Shown: positions 1 through 7,769 of the stretch, in pieces
How the letters are laid out: the number at the start of each line of letters is the position of its first letter
Position numbering within the stretch: position 1 is the stretch's first letter
Assembly: GCF_900111515.1 (NCBI RefSeq)
Contig: NZ_FOHS01000003.1
Coordinates: 248,001-312,000, forward strand
Origin: Hymenobacter actinosclerus
Lineage (GTDB): Bacteria; Bacteroidota; Bacteroidia; Cytophagales; Hymenobacteraceae
Length of the DNA: 64,000 nucleotides
Reading direction: 5' to 3'
Translations under genes and position numbers: made by a program
The notes under the pieces: model-generated
What the model was told of the DNA's origin: nothing
Seen by the model: the letters and a program-made list of their open reading frames with translations, nothing else
The model's database searches: none

Positions 1-1
1 C

Positions 2-1693
2 GTACTGCGCTACACCGTCGATACGGTGCAGGGGCTGCTCAACCAGAACAAGGGCCTGGCCCAGGGCATGGATTTGCTGCTGCTGGTGAGCGGGCTGCTG
101 CTGGGCAAGGAAATCATCTACACCTTCATTCAGTTCGGGCAGCGGTATTTCGGCGAGAAAATCCGCATCAGCGTGTCGGGTAGCCTTATGCACGAGGCGG
201 TGCAGCGCGTGGTGGGCTACCAGCTGGGCTTCTACGCCGACACCGGCAACCAGACCGGCAAACTCCAGACCCGCATCGACCGGGGCGTGGAGAGCCTGAT
301 GAAGCTGGTGCAGAATTTCTTTATCGACATTCTGCCGCTGTTTGCCAACTCGGTGGTGGCGCTGGTGGTGATGTTTGCGGCCAACCTGTACGTGGGGCTG
401 GTGGCCGTGGCGGTGCTGCCGGTGTACTTCTGGCTGAGCTTCCGGCAGGCCGACCGCCTCAACGGGACCCGCCGGGCGCTGCGGGGCCTGCGCGAGGCCC
501 GCAGCCAGGGCCTGGTCAACCTCATCGATTCGGCCATCGTCATCAAAAGCTTCGTGCGCGAAGACTACGAGGCCACCAAGCAGAACCAGCTCCAGGACGA
601 GCTCCAGGCCGCCCAGCTCCAGACCCGCCGCATCAGCTTCCGCTACGACGGCCTGAAAACCTTCACCGAGCAGATTGGCGTGGTGCTCATCATCGTGCTG
701 ACGGCCTACCTGGTGCTCGACGGGCAAATCAGCATCGGGGCCATCATGTTCCACATTCTGCTGTTCAACAACGTGTCGGCGCCCATCCGGCAGCTGCACC
801 GCATTTACGACGAGATGAACGACGCCCTCACCTACTCCGAGGGCTTCTTCGACATCCTCGACGCCCAGAACGCCGTGGAGCCCACCGGCCCGCTACAACC
901 GCCCCACCTGCACGGCACCTTCGACATCTGCAACGTCGATTTCACCTACCCCAGCGGCACCCAGGCCCTGCACGACGTGTGTCTGACCATCAAAGCCGGC
1001 AAAACCACCGCCCTGGTGGGCCTGAGCGGGGCCGGCAAGAGCACCATCATCAACCTGCTCTGCAAGTTCTACGCCCCCGACCGCGGCCAGATGCTACTCG
1101 ACGGCCAGCCCCTGGCCGACTACGACACGCACGCATTGCGCCGGCAAATCGGGCTGGTGCTCCAGAAAAACCACATTTTCAAAGGCACCATCGAAGAAAA
1201 CATCCGCTACGGCGTAATGGACGCCACCTTCGACCAAATCAGGCAGGCGGCTCGCCAGGCCTACCTGCACGAGCAGATTATGGAGCTACCCAAGGGTTAC
1301 CAGAGCGACGCCCAGCAGCTCTCGGGCGGGCAGCAGCAGCGCATCGCCATTGCCCGGCTGTTTCTCAAAGACCCGCCCATCATCTTCCTCGACGAGCCCA
1401 CCGCCTCGCTCGACGCCATTGCCACCGAGCAGATCAAGAACTCGCTCGACGCCATCAAGCAGGGCCGCACGGTGGTCATCATCTCCCACAGCCTCGCCCA
1501 GATTGTGGATGCCGACTGCATCTACGTGATGAAGCAGGGCCGCATGGTGGAGCACGGCACCCACGAGCAGCTCTACGACCAGCGCGGCACCTACCGCGAA
1601 ATCTTCGACGCCTCGGCCCGCAGCCTCAACATCGAAAAGCTGGCCCGCGTGCTGGTCGATGACGGCGACGAGCTGGGCGACACTGCGGGGTAG
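2..1693 (+). CDS. ABC exporter, fused membrane and ATPase domains (5' partial)
   Basis: The gene is cut by the window edge: the frame is open to the first bases, so the GTG at 26 is an internal codon rather than a proven start. The roughly 563 visible residues form a half-transporter. Membrane helices fill about the first 250 residues. The ATPase domain follows, with Walker A GLSGAGKST, Q-loop VLQKNHIF, signature LSGGQQQR, Walker B IIFLDEPTASLD and H-loop VIISHS. Proteins of this type dimerise in the inner membrane and export lipids, peptides or drugs using ATP. The substrate cannot be read from the sequence. The stop codon is followed 7 bases later by the first REP palindrome. Confidence 0.93.
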   Translation, partial: VLRYTVDTVQGLLNQNKGLAQGMDLLLLVSGLLLGKEIIYTFIQFGQRYFGEKIRISVSGSLMHEAVQRVVGYQLGFYADTGNQTGKLQTRIDRGVESLMKLVQNFFIDILPLFANSVVALVVMFAANLYVGLVAVAVLPVYFWLSFRQADRLNGTRRALRGLREARSQGLVNLIDSAIVIKSFVREDYEATKQNQLQDELQAAQLQTRRISFRYDGLKTFTEQIGVVLIIVLTAYLVLDGQISIGAIMFHILLFNNVSAPIRQLHRIYDEMNDALTYSEGFFDILDAQNAVEPTGPLQPPHLHGTFDICNVDFTYPSGTQALHDVCLTIKAGKTTALVGLSGAGKSTIINLLCKFYAPDRGQMLLDGQPLADYDTHALRRQIGLVLQKNHIFKGTIEENIRYGVMDATFDQIRQAARQAYLHEQIMELPKGYQSDAQQLSGGQQQRIAIARLFLKDPPIIFLDEPTASLDAIATEQIKNSLDAIKQGRTVVIISHSLAQIVDADCIYVMKQGRMVEHGTHEQLYDQRGTYREIFDASARSLNIEKLARVLVDDGDELGDTAG

Positions 1694-1700
1694 CCGGGCA

Positions 1701-1825
1701 GTAACGCGAACTTTGTAGTTCGCGCCCCAGAACGACAGGCACCGAGCTGCAAACGACCAGTACAGGGCCTAGAAGAAATATAGGCGTAACCAGCGCGGGG
1801 CCGCGAACTACAAAGTTCGCGTTAC
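1701..1825. repeat. REP-type inverted repeat downstream of the RAYT gene
   Basis: The arm at 1701-1728 (GTAACGCGAACTTTGTAGTT and on into CGCGCCCC) is matched in reverse complement by 1797-1825, with one extra base. Each arm also contains the self-complementary core GCGAAC-TTTGTA-GTTCGC. About 68 bases separate the arms. The right arm ends in the first base of the transposase stop codon. The layout matches a pair of REP units in inverted orientation (a BIME) next to a REP-associated tyrosine transposase. Confidence 0.85.
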
Positions 1826-2424
1826 TAGTCCAACGCTTCCGGCCAGTATGTGTAGGGCCATTGTTCCCAGCTTTCAACTAAGCAGGCTTTCACCGGGTTA
1901 TTCACCACGTAGGCAACCACGCGCTGCATCTCTTCACCGCTGCGCACGATATGGTCGTAGGTTTCGCGCTGCCAGAACTGCCCGGTTCGGTTCAGCAGCT
2001 TATTGGCTTGCAGCGCCGTGTAGCCCTTGAGGCGTTGCAGCGTATCAGCCAGCAAAGGCGCATCTTCTGCCAAGGAAACAACAGCATGCACATGGTTAGG
2101 CATGATGCAGAAACAAATAAGGTGGTATGCTTTTCCATGAAAATGGCGTAGCGAAGCAGCTACCAATTCGGCCACAGCCGGCTCGCGCAGCCAAACGGGC
2201 CCGTGCGCCGCGCCGTCCAATAGCGCATCGAAGCGGCCGAAATAGCGGCGCTGCTGGGCGTAAGTCAGCTCGGCGCTATCTGCTTCGCTGCTCCGAAACT
2301 GATTCTGCAACCGGGCTACTACACTGCTGGGCAGAGAGTCCGCCAGACGGAAAGTCAAAAACAGATCGGCGCCGGGTGGCAGACGGTGCGGGAGGTTGCG
2401 CTCATAATGCAGCAGCTGTCTCAT
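1825..2424 (-). mobile_element. REP-associated tyrosine transposase (RAYT, IS200-like Y1 family)
   Basis: This 199-residue protein is a single-domain HUH nuclease. It carries the two-histidine motif as MPNHVHAVV (His111 and His113) and the likely catalytic tyrosine in WQRETYDHIVR (Tyr156). The amino end (LPHRLPPGADLFLTFRL) is typical of RAYTs. These enzymes cut and join single-stranded REP palindromes and are normally single-copy domesticated relatives of IS200/IS605 transposases. All expected motifs are present and the frame is intact. The gene lies between two inverted REP pairs (1701-1825 and 2485-2624) sharing the core GCGAACTTTGTAGTTCGC, which strongly supports the call. A degenerate REP lies just before the start at 2424. 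Cutting activity is inferred, not shown. Confidence 0.9.
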
Positions 2425-2444
2425 GCAGTTAAGATAAGACAGCA

Positions 2445-2480
2445 GCGTGAACTTTGTAAGCGCCGACGAACGACTGACAT
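2445..2480. repeat. Degenerate REP half-copy upstream of the RAYT start
   Basis: GCGTGAACTTTGTAAGCG followed by CCGACGAACGACTGAC aligns with the REP unit at 2502-2538, but the second half of the hairpin (GTTCGC) is lost. It reads as a decayed copy about 20 bases upstream of the transposase start. Confidence 0.6.
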
Positions 2481-2484
2481 CGGG

Positions 2485-2624
2485 CTAATAGAGCGATAGT
2501 AGCGCGAACTTTGTAGTTCGCGGCCCCGAACGACCGACAAAGGGCAAAACCGAATTCATGCTACCTGCTACCCGGTCGTTCAGGGCCGCGAACTACAAAG
2601 TTCGCGCTACTACCGCTCTATTAG
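2485..2624. repeat. REP-type inverted repeat upstream of the RAYT gene
   Basis: Two 52-base arms, 2485-2536 and 2573-2624, are reverse complements with two mismatches and are separated by 36 bases. Each arm carries the core GCGAACTTTGTAGTTCGC plus matching flanks (CTAATAGAGCG at the outer end, GAACGACCG at the inner end). This is the same family as 1701-1825 but with longer arms. The right arm ends 6 bases before the start codon of the barstar-like gene. Confidence 0.88.
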
Positions 2625-2630
2625 TTCACC

Positions 2631-2894
2631 ATGACCCTCGACCTCACCGGCATTACCAGCAAAACCGCCATTCACCAGCTGTTCAAGGAGCAGCTGGGCT
2701 TTGAAGATTGGTATGGCCCGAGTTGGGACGCCTTCTGGGATTCTATCATCGCCATCGTGGAAATGCCGCTGGTACTCACGCTCACCAACTGGCAGGAATT
2801 CGCCCAACATTGCCCCCGCGACATGCAGATTCTGCGGCAGGTGATGCAGGACTACGCCGAGGAAATGGCCCTTAAGCGCATCGAGTTGGCTTAA
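2631..2894 (+). CDS. Barstar-like ribonuclease inhibitor
   Basis: This small 87-residue protein has the barstar fold signature: GITSKTAIHQLFKEQLGF, then WYGPSWDAFWDSI, matching the family pattern of a helix, a YGxNWDAFWD segment and a following strand. Barstar binds barnase-type ribonucleases in the cytoplasm and blocks the active site with acidic residues. No barnase-like gene is adjacent, so it is an orphan in this window; many bacterial barstar homologues are. Its ATG lies 6 bases after the REP inverted repeat, so its promoter or leader must pass through that repeat, or the gene is read from further upstream. Confidence 0.8.
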   Translation: MTLDLTGITSKTAIHQLFKEQLGFEDWYGPSWDAFWDSIIAIVEMPLVLTLTNWQEFAQHCPRDMQILRQVMQDYAEEMALKRIELA

Positions 2895-3084
2895 TAGTAA
2901 TAGCCGGAGCAGTAGCGCCGGGCCAGCACTCTGCCTGACTCTTCGGACGTTTTGAACCGCAAAACAACGGCCTCCGGTTACCTGGGTGTTTGCGAATGAT
3001 TTTGAGCGCCTATTTTGCCAATGCCGCAGATATCATATTTTAGCCCTCGGCCAGCTTTTGCTTAGGTCTTCAGCCATCCAGAAA

Positions 3085-4155
3085 ATGCGCCATCGAACCT
3101 CGCGTACACTCTTTTTAGCCCGAATAATACTGGTGGCCCCTCTGGTGGCGGTGGCTGGCTGGGCTCAGGCCCAGACGACCGAGGAAGCCAGCGCCCTGTA
3201 CCTGAGCGGCCAACTCGACCAGCTCATTGCGCAGGGCGAAACCTCGCTGCGGCAAAACGACGAGCAGCCGATTTTGCACCTGTTGGTCGGCCGCGCTTAT
3301 GCCGACCAACACCGGTTTAATGAGGCGGTTCCGCATCTGGAGAAAAGCGGCCAGGTGCCGCCCGGCCCCGATGGCGTGCGCGCCTGGAGCCTGGGCTACC
3401 TGGGCCTGGCCTACTACTATACCAACCACCCCGATCAGGCCCGCACCGCCCTGGCAGTGTGCGTAGCCCTCAACAGCACCCCAAACGCTACCCGGTACGC
3501 GCAACGGCGGTTGCAGGCCTACCAACTCACTCCTTTTTTCGCCGAATGGAAAGTGGTGGAAACAGCCCACCTGCGGCTTCATTTCCAGTCGCCGGAACAG
3601 GTGCCGGCCCTGGCCCAGTATGCAGCCGACCGCGAGCGGGCCTACCAGAGTATTGAAGCTACCTTTCCGGTGCCCGCAGCCAAGAAACTCGACTTTTACG
3701 TCTGGAACAACACGGCCGATTCGAGGCCGGTTGTGCAGCGCAACCTGGGGTTTGCCGTGCCCGAATACCTGCTGGTGAATGCCCGCCAGAACCAGACCCG
3801 CGGCCACGAACTGGCCCATGTGCTGGTGCAGCACAGCCTGTCGCCCACGCACCGTAGCCAGCTCATCAACGAAGGTGTGGCAGTTTACCTGGACCAGACG
3901 GCCACCAACCGGATGCAGCGTGCCCGGCAACTCACGCGGGGCCGCACCGACGTCTGGCACCTCTGGGAACACCCCGAAGAAACCGACGAAGCAGTGCTCT
4001 ACGCCGTGGGCGGGGCGCTGTTGGAGTACGTAGCCACCCACGTTCCGCCAGCCCAGTTCCGGGCCCTGCTGCAAGACCAACGGGCCGAAATGCACCGTTC
4101 CTGGCTTGCCCCGGTGGTGGCGGCTTTTGAGCACGAGCTGGCCCAACCCGAATAG
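3085..4155 (+). CDS. Secreted HExxH metallopeptidase candidate with TPR-like N-terminal region
   Basis: The start at 3085 is preferred to the in-frame ATG at 2986 because it begins a clear signal peptide (basic start, hydrophobic stretch, then GWAQAQ). The 356-residue product has an N-terminal helical region that looks like tetratricopeptide repeats (about residues 30-140). A peptidase-like part carries HELAH near residue 241 and NEGVAVYL about 20 residues later, the two-histidine plus glutamate zinc arrangement of gluzincin peptidases. It probably works in the periplasm. The substrate is unknown. It stands alone between barstar and an unrelated reductase. Zinc binding is inferred from the motif spacing. 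Confidence 0.75.
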   Translation: MRHRTSRTLFLARIILVAPLVAVAGWAQAQTTEEASALYLSGQLDQLIAQGETSLRQNDEQPILHLLVGRAYADQHRFNEAVPHLEKSGQVPPGPDGVRAWSLGYLGLAYYYTNHPDQARTALAVCVALNSTPNATRYAQRRLQAYQLTPFFAEWKVVETAHLRLHFQSPEQVPALAQYAADRERAYQSIEATFPVPAAKKLDFYVWNNTADSRPVVQRNLGFAVPEYLLVNARQNQTRGHELAHVLVQHSLSPTHRSQLINEGVAVYLDQTATNRMQRARQLTRGRTDVWHLWEHPEETDEAVLYAVGGALLEYVATHVPPAQFRALLQDQRAEMHRSWLAPVVAAFEHELAQPE

Positions 4156-4272
4156 CCCGCCCGGCAGCAGCCCATTTTACTTTCCGGCGGGCCGATTAGC
4201 GGCTCCGGCTGTTATAGCCCCTCCCGCCGCGGGTGCGGTGGGGCATCCCATCTGAATCTGAACCCCGGAAAC

Positions 4273-5340
4273 ATGAATAACGCCCTTGTAGTGGGTGCCA
4301 GCGGCATCATCGGCAGCAACCTGGCCCGCGAGCTGCTGGCCCATGACTGGCCCACCTACGGTCTGTCGCGCACGCCCCGCCCCGACGATGTGCCCGGCCT
4401 GCAGCCCGTCGCCGCCGATTTGCTCGACCCCGCCAGCCTGACCGCGGCTCTGGCCGGCCTCGCCCCCACCCACGTGTTCATTACCACCTGGATGCGCCAG
4501 GACACCGAGGCCGAAAACATCCGCGTCAATGCCCTGATGATTCGCAACCTGCTCGACGCGCTGGCCCCGCAACAATCGGTGCAGCACGTGGCGCTGGTTA
4601 CCGGCCTCAAGCACTATTTGGGGCCGTTTGAGGCCTACGTGAACGGGGGCACGCCGCCACCCACGCCCCTGCGCGAGGAGCAGCCCCGCCTGCCGCTCGA
4701 CAACTTTTACTACGCCCAGGAAGACGAGGTGTACGCCGCTGCCGCCCGCGACGGCTTCACCTGGAGCATCCACCGGCCCCACACCATCATCGGCAAGGCC
4801 GTGGGCAACCTCATGAACCTGGGCACCACACTGGCCGTGTACGCCAGCATCTGCCGCGAAACCGGCCGGCCCTTCCGCTGGCCCGGCTCGGAAGCCCAGT
4901 GGAATGGCCTCTCCGACGTAACCGACGCCCGCATTATCGCCCAACAATTGCGCTGGGCCGCCACTGCCGAAACTGCCCGCAACGAGGCCTTCAACATCGT
5001 GAATGGCGACGTGTTTCGCTGGAGCTGGCTCTGGCCCCGGCTGGCCGCCTGGTTCGGGGTGGAAGCTGTGGGGTTCGATGGCACCATTCACCCGCTGGAG
5101 GCCGAGATGAGCGCCGATGCCCCCGTGTGGCGCGATATGGCGGCCCGCTATCAGCTGGCCGAGGCCAACCTCAGCCGCCTGGCCTCGCCCTGGCACACCG
5201 ACCTCGACCTGGGCCGCCCCATTGAGGTGATGACCGACATGAGCAAGAGCCGCCGCCACGGTTTCCTGGCCTACCAGACCACCGAGGACTCGTTCTTCGA
5301 CCTGTTCGCCCAGCTCCGCACCGACCGCCTGATTCCGTAA
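4273..5340 (+). CDS. SDR-family reductase of the PRISE type
   Basis: A 355-residue atypical short-chain dehydrogenase. The NAD(P)-binding motif is GASGIIGSN at residues 8-16. Features of the PRISE group (progesterone 5-beta-reductase and iridoid synthase relatives) are visible: TGLKHYLGPF with Lys113, NFYYAQED with the Tyr146/147 pair, and WSIHRPHTIIG. Family members reduce C=C bonds in enones using NADPH; the bacterial substrate is not known. The protein looks cytosolic, with no signal peptide. It stands alone and converges on the pectinesterase operon, with the inverted repeat 5355-5425 in between. Confidence 0.85.
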   Translation: MNNALVVGASGIIGSNLARELLAHDWPTYGLSRTPRPDDVPGLQPVAADLLDPASLTAALAGLAPTHVFITTWMRQDTEAENIRVNALMIRNLLDALAPQQSVQHVALVTGLKHYLGPFEAYVNGGTPPPTPLREEQPRLPLDNFYYAQEDEVYAAAARDGFTWSIHRPHTIIGKAVGNLMNLGTTLAVYASICRETGRPFRWPGSEAQWNGLSDVTDARIIAQQLRWAATAETARNEAFNIVNGDVFRWSWLWPRLAAWFGVEAVGFDGTIHPLEAEMSADAPVWRDMAARYQLAEANLSRLASPWHTDLDLGRPIEVMTDMSKSRRHGFLAYQTTEDSFFDLFAQLRTDRLIP

Positions 5341-5354
5341 GTGAAAGCTGAGAA

Positions 5355-5425
5355 GTGAGTACAGAGAAGTGAGCCGTGAGATATGGGGCAGTACCATGTA
5401 TCACGGCTCACTTCTCTGTACTCAC
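5355..5425. repeat. Perfect 25-bp inverted repeat between convergent genes
   Basis: Arms 5355-5379 and 5401-5425 (GTGAGTACAGAGAAGTGAGC followed by CGTGA, and its reverse complement) match perfectly with a 21-base loop. Further GAAGTGAG-like words flank it. Its position between convergent genes suits a bidirectional terminator, but no run of T follows. The GAGAAGTGAG word recurs at 42333-42360. Confidence 0.8.
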
Positions 5426-5457
5426 CTCGCACTTCTCACTACTCAAAAAACAACCTC

Positions 5458-6411
5458 TTAGCGCGGCTGCCAGGGCTGCGGGCCGCCGAAAACGCGCCGG
5501 GTGGTGTATTGCGCCGCTTCTTTGCGGCTGAGTTGCCGGCTCCAGGCCACGCGCCGGGCGGGTTGCGCACCGGGGCCGCGGCTCTGGTACTCGGCGTAGC
5601 GGGCGGTTTTCTCGTTGTCGGAGTTTTTCCAGTTGTCCCAGCCGGCGGGCCTGATATGCGGGCCCATTTCGCAGCGCAGGTAGGCCACGCTGGCCGCCGG
5701 CCGCCAGGGCCGCCCCAACGACACGTTGGTGGCCAGCGCCGAATCGGCCCTCAGCTGGCAGTTAAGAAACACGAAGCCGTAGGGCTGCTCCGGGGGCGTG
5801 GAGGCGGCTGTGATGTGGGAGTTCTTCTTGCTGACAATGGTGCATCGGTCGAATACAGCCGTGCTGGCCCCAAAAATAAAGTCGGTGGTGCCCTCGATGT
5901 GGCAGTTGAGAAAGTACTGCCGGGTGTGGCCGGCAGCCAGAAACAGCGTGTCCTGGTCGCCGACGATGCGGCAGTTGCGGAACACGGCGCGGTCGGCTTC
6001 CACGTGCAGGGCCACGGCCTGGCCGGCGGTGCGCCCGGCCGTATTGCGGAACGTCAGGTTTTCGGCCGTAAAGTTATTGCCCTGCACCAGCACCGAGTAC
6101 GACGAGTAGGTATCAATGCCGTTGGCCCCGCTGTGGTCGTCGTAGGTGAGGATGGTCTGGTCGCGGTCTTCGCCAACGAGCGTGATGTGGGTTTTGAGCG
6201 TCGGCACCACCAGCTTTTCGCGATACACGCCCTTTCTGATGCGGATGACGGTGGTAGTGGCCCGCTGGTTGGGGACGGCATTTATAGCGGCCTGCACCGT
6301 GCGGTAATCGCCCGAGCCATCCGGGGCCACTACCAGCTCGGAGGCCGGGCGGGCCGCTGCCAGCAGGGCCAGTAGCAGCAGCAGACACACGGTCAGCAGG
6401 GTCGTTTTCAT
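5458..6411 (-). CDS. Pectin methylesterase (CE8), second gene of a tandem pair
   Basis: This 317-residue secreted protein starts with a signal peptide (residues 1-20) and then forms the right-handed beta-helix of carbohydrate esterase family 8. The catalytic set is visible: Gln131 in GQAVAL, Gln153-Asp154 in GDQDTLF, the nucleophile Asp177 in TTDFIFG, and the Arg/Trp of LGRPWRP. The enzyme removes methyl groups from pectin so that lyases or hydrolases can cut it. It starts 4 bases after the stop of the upstream paralogue, so the two form one operon. Its C-terminal segment is almost identical to that of the paralogue. Confidence 0.95.
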   Translation of the reverse strand: MKTTLLTVCLLLLLALLAAARPASELVVAPDGSGDYRTVQAAINAVPNQRATTTVIRIRKGVYREKLVVPTLKTHITLVGEDRDQTILTYDDHSGANGIDTYSSYSVLVQGNNFTAENLTFRNTAGRTAGQAVALHVEADRAVFRNCRIVGDQDTLFLAAGHTRQYFLNCHIEGTTDFIFGASTAVFDRCTIVSKKNSHITAASTPPEQPYGFVFLNCQLRADSALATNVSLGRPWRPAASVAYLRCEMGPHIRPAGWDNWKNSDNEKTARYAEYQSRGPGAQPARRVAWSRQLSRKEAAQYTTRRVFGGPQPWQPR

Positions 6412-6415
6412 TGGG

Positions 6416-7450
6416 CTAGTCTTGGGTGGGGTCCCAGCCGCGGAGCACGGTGGTCAGGGTGTACTGGCGGGCTTCGGCGGCGCTCAGCTGGCGGCTCCAG
6501 GCTACGCGCCGGGCGGGTTGCGCACCAGGGCCGCGGCTCTGGTATTCGGCGTAGCGGGCGGTCTGCTGGTTGCTCTCCTTGTCCCAATGGTCCCAGCCGG
6601 TGGGCTTTATCTGGGGGCCCAGCTCGCAGCGCAGAAACACGGTTTTGGCGTAGGGCCGCCACGGCCGGCCCAGGTAAAAGCTGCCGGCGGGCGCGCTGCC
6701 GGTAATGATGCAGCGGTTGAACACGTAGCCGTAGCGGGTGCTGTCGGGGGTGGAAGCGGCCGTGAGGAAGCCGCTGGTTTTGCCGAAAATAGTGCACCCC
6801 TCAAACCACGCCGTGCTGCTGCCGAAGATAAAATCGACGGTGCCCTCGATGTAGCAGTTCTCGTAGTACTGGCGGCTGCCGTAGCCGTAGGTGTAGAGCG
6901 TATCCTGAAAGCCCAGGAAGCGGCAGTTCTTAAACCGGGCCCGGTCGCCGGCCACCCACAGGGCCACCGCCTGCCCCACCGGCCCCGAGGAGTTCTGAAA
7001 CGTGAGGTTTTCGGCCGTGAAGTCGCCGCCGTAGATGTAGCAGCTGGCCGAGCCCGAGGTGCCCTTATCCTCCCCGAAAATGTTCTTTTTCTGGTTGTAA
7101 TCGTCGTAGGTGAGGATGGTTTTGGCCGGGTCCTGCCCCACCAGCTTCACCAGGTTTTTGGAGCCGGCCAGCAGCAGCTTTTCCTTATAGATACCGTTTT
7201 TAATGAAGATGGTGGTGACTTTCTTGCGGAAGTCGGGCACGGCATCGAAGGCGGCCTGCACCGTCCGGAACTGCCCGCTGCCGTCCTGGGCCACCACAAA
7301 ATCGTAGGCCGGCGGGGCTGTCGCCTGCACCCGGCCGGGCAAGCCGCCGGCCAGTAGCAGCAACAGCAGCAGCAAATGCCGGAGGCTGCAACGCCCGGGA
7401 AGCCGGGCCGGAAGGCGGAGGCGCATGGTTTTCGGGGGATGAGAAGGCAT
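6416..7450 (-). CDS. Pectin methylesterase (CE8), first gene of a tandem pair
   Basis: The start at 7450 (or 7426, eight codons later) is chosen because a leucine-rich signal peptide follows. The frame extends to 7684, but that extension has no signal-like start. The 344-residue product carries the same CE8 catalytic motifs as its downstream neighbour: GQAVALWV, FQDTLYT, VDFIFGSSTAWF and LGRPWRPY. Both would be exported to the periplasm or beyond. No pectate lyase, SusC/D pair or regulator lies in the window, so this is not a complete pectin-use locus. The last ~50 residues and their codons are nearly identical in the two paralogues, which suggests recent duplication or gene conversion. Confidence 0.93.
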   Translation of the reverse strand: MPSHPPKTMRLRLPARLPGRCSLRHLLLLLLLLAGGLPGRVQATAPPAYDFVVAQDGSGQFRTVQAAFDAVPDFRKKVTTIFIKNGIYKEKLLLAGSKNLVKLVGQDPAKTILTYDDYNQKKNIFGEDKGTSGSASCYIYGGDFTAENLTFQNSSGPVGQAVALWVAGDRARFKNCRFLGFQDTLYTYGYGSRQYYENCYIEGTVDFIFGSSTAWFEGCTIFGKTSGFLTAASTPDSTRYGYVFNRCIITGSAPAGSFYLGRPWRPYAKTVFLRCELGPQIKPTGWDHWDKESNQQTARYAEYQSRGPGAQPARRVAWSRQLSAAEARQYTLTTVLRGWDPTQD

Positions 7451-7769
7451 AACGGGCAGAACAGGCGCAACTAGCCTCCGGGGGCCAGCCCGGACCGGAG
7501 CCCCGGAGCACAGCAGCCGTTGCAGCAGCCCATAATACCGCTTCTGGCCGGCTTTTGACAGCAAGAGCCCGGCTATTTTCCCGCAAACGATGTCGGGAAC
7601 GTTGCCGGCCCCGCCTTGGTTTCTGCGGCCCGTCGCCTTCCAGGAGAATAGCCTGGCCGTGGCCGGTTGCGGGCGCCGGGCCACCGCTCACGGCCTACCT
7701 TTGCGGGCGGCGCGGGGGGGGGGCAGTCGAAAGGCTGCGAACCTGTCTTTTTCCCGCGCGGTGTTGCTT

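Noticed and set aside
1848..2432. Plus-strand open frames opposite the RAYT gene
   Set aside because: The minus strand has the full set of HUH transposase motifs; the plus frames are short and featureless.
3115..4146. Long open frames on the strand opposite real genes (also at 4177-5397, 26115-28235, 36671-38515, 52759-54819 and elsewhere)
   Set aside because: They are shadow frames caused by high GC at third codon positions; compositions are low-complexity (A, G, H, V, R rich) and no family is recognised, while the other strand encodes clear proteins.
5341..5457. Repeated short words between convergent genes looked at as a CRISPR array
   Set aside because: There is one inverted repeat, not regularly spaced direct repeats with unique spacers; no cas gene is in the window. 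The same applies to the 7-base arrays, which have no spacers.
6416..7684. Longer form of the first pectinesterase starting at 7684
   Set aside because: The extra 78 residues precede the signal peptide and overlap the divergent promoter region; 7450 or 7426 is better.
7590..7769. N-terminal extension of the propeller-like gene
   Set aside because: It contains no signal peptide and overlaps the region upstream of the opposite operon; the signal peptide begins at 7770.
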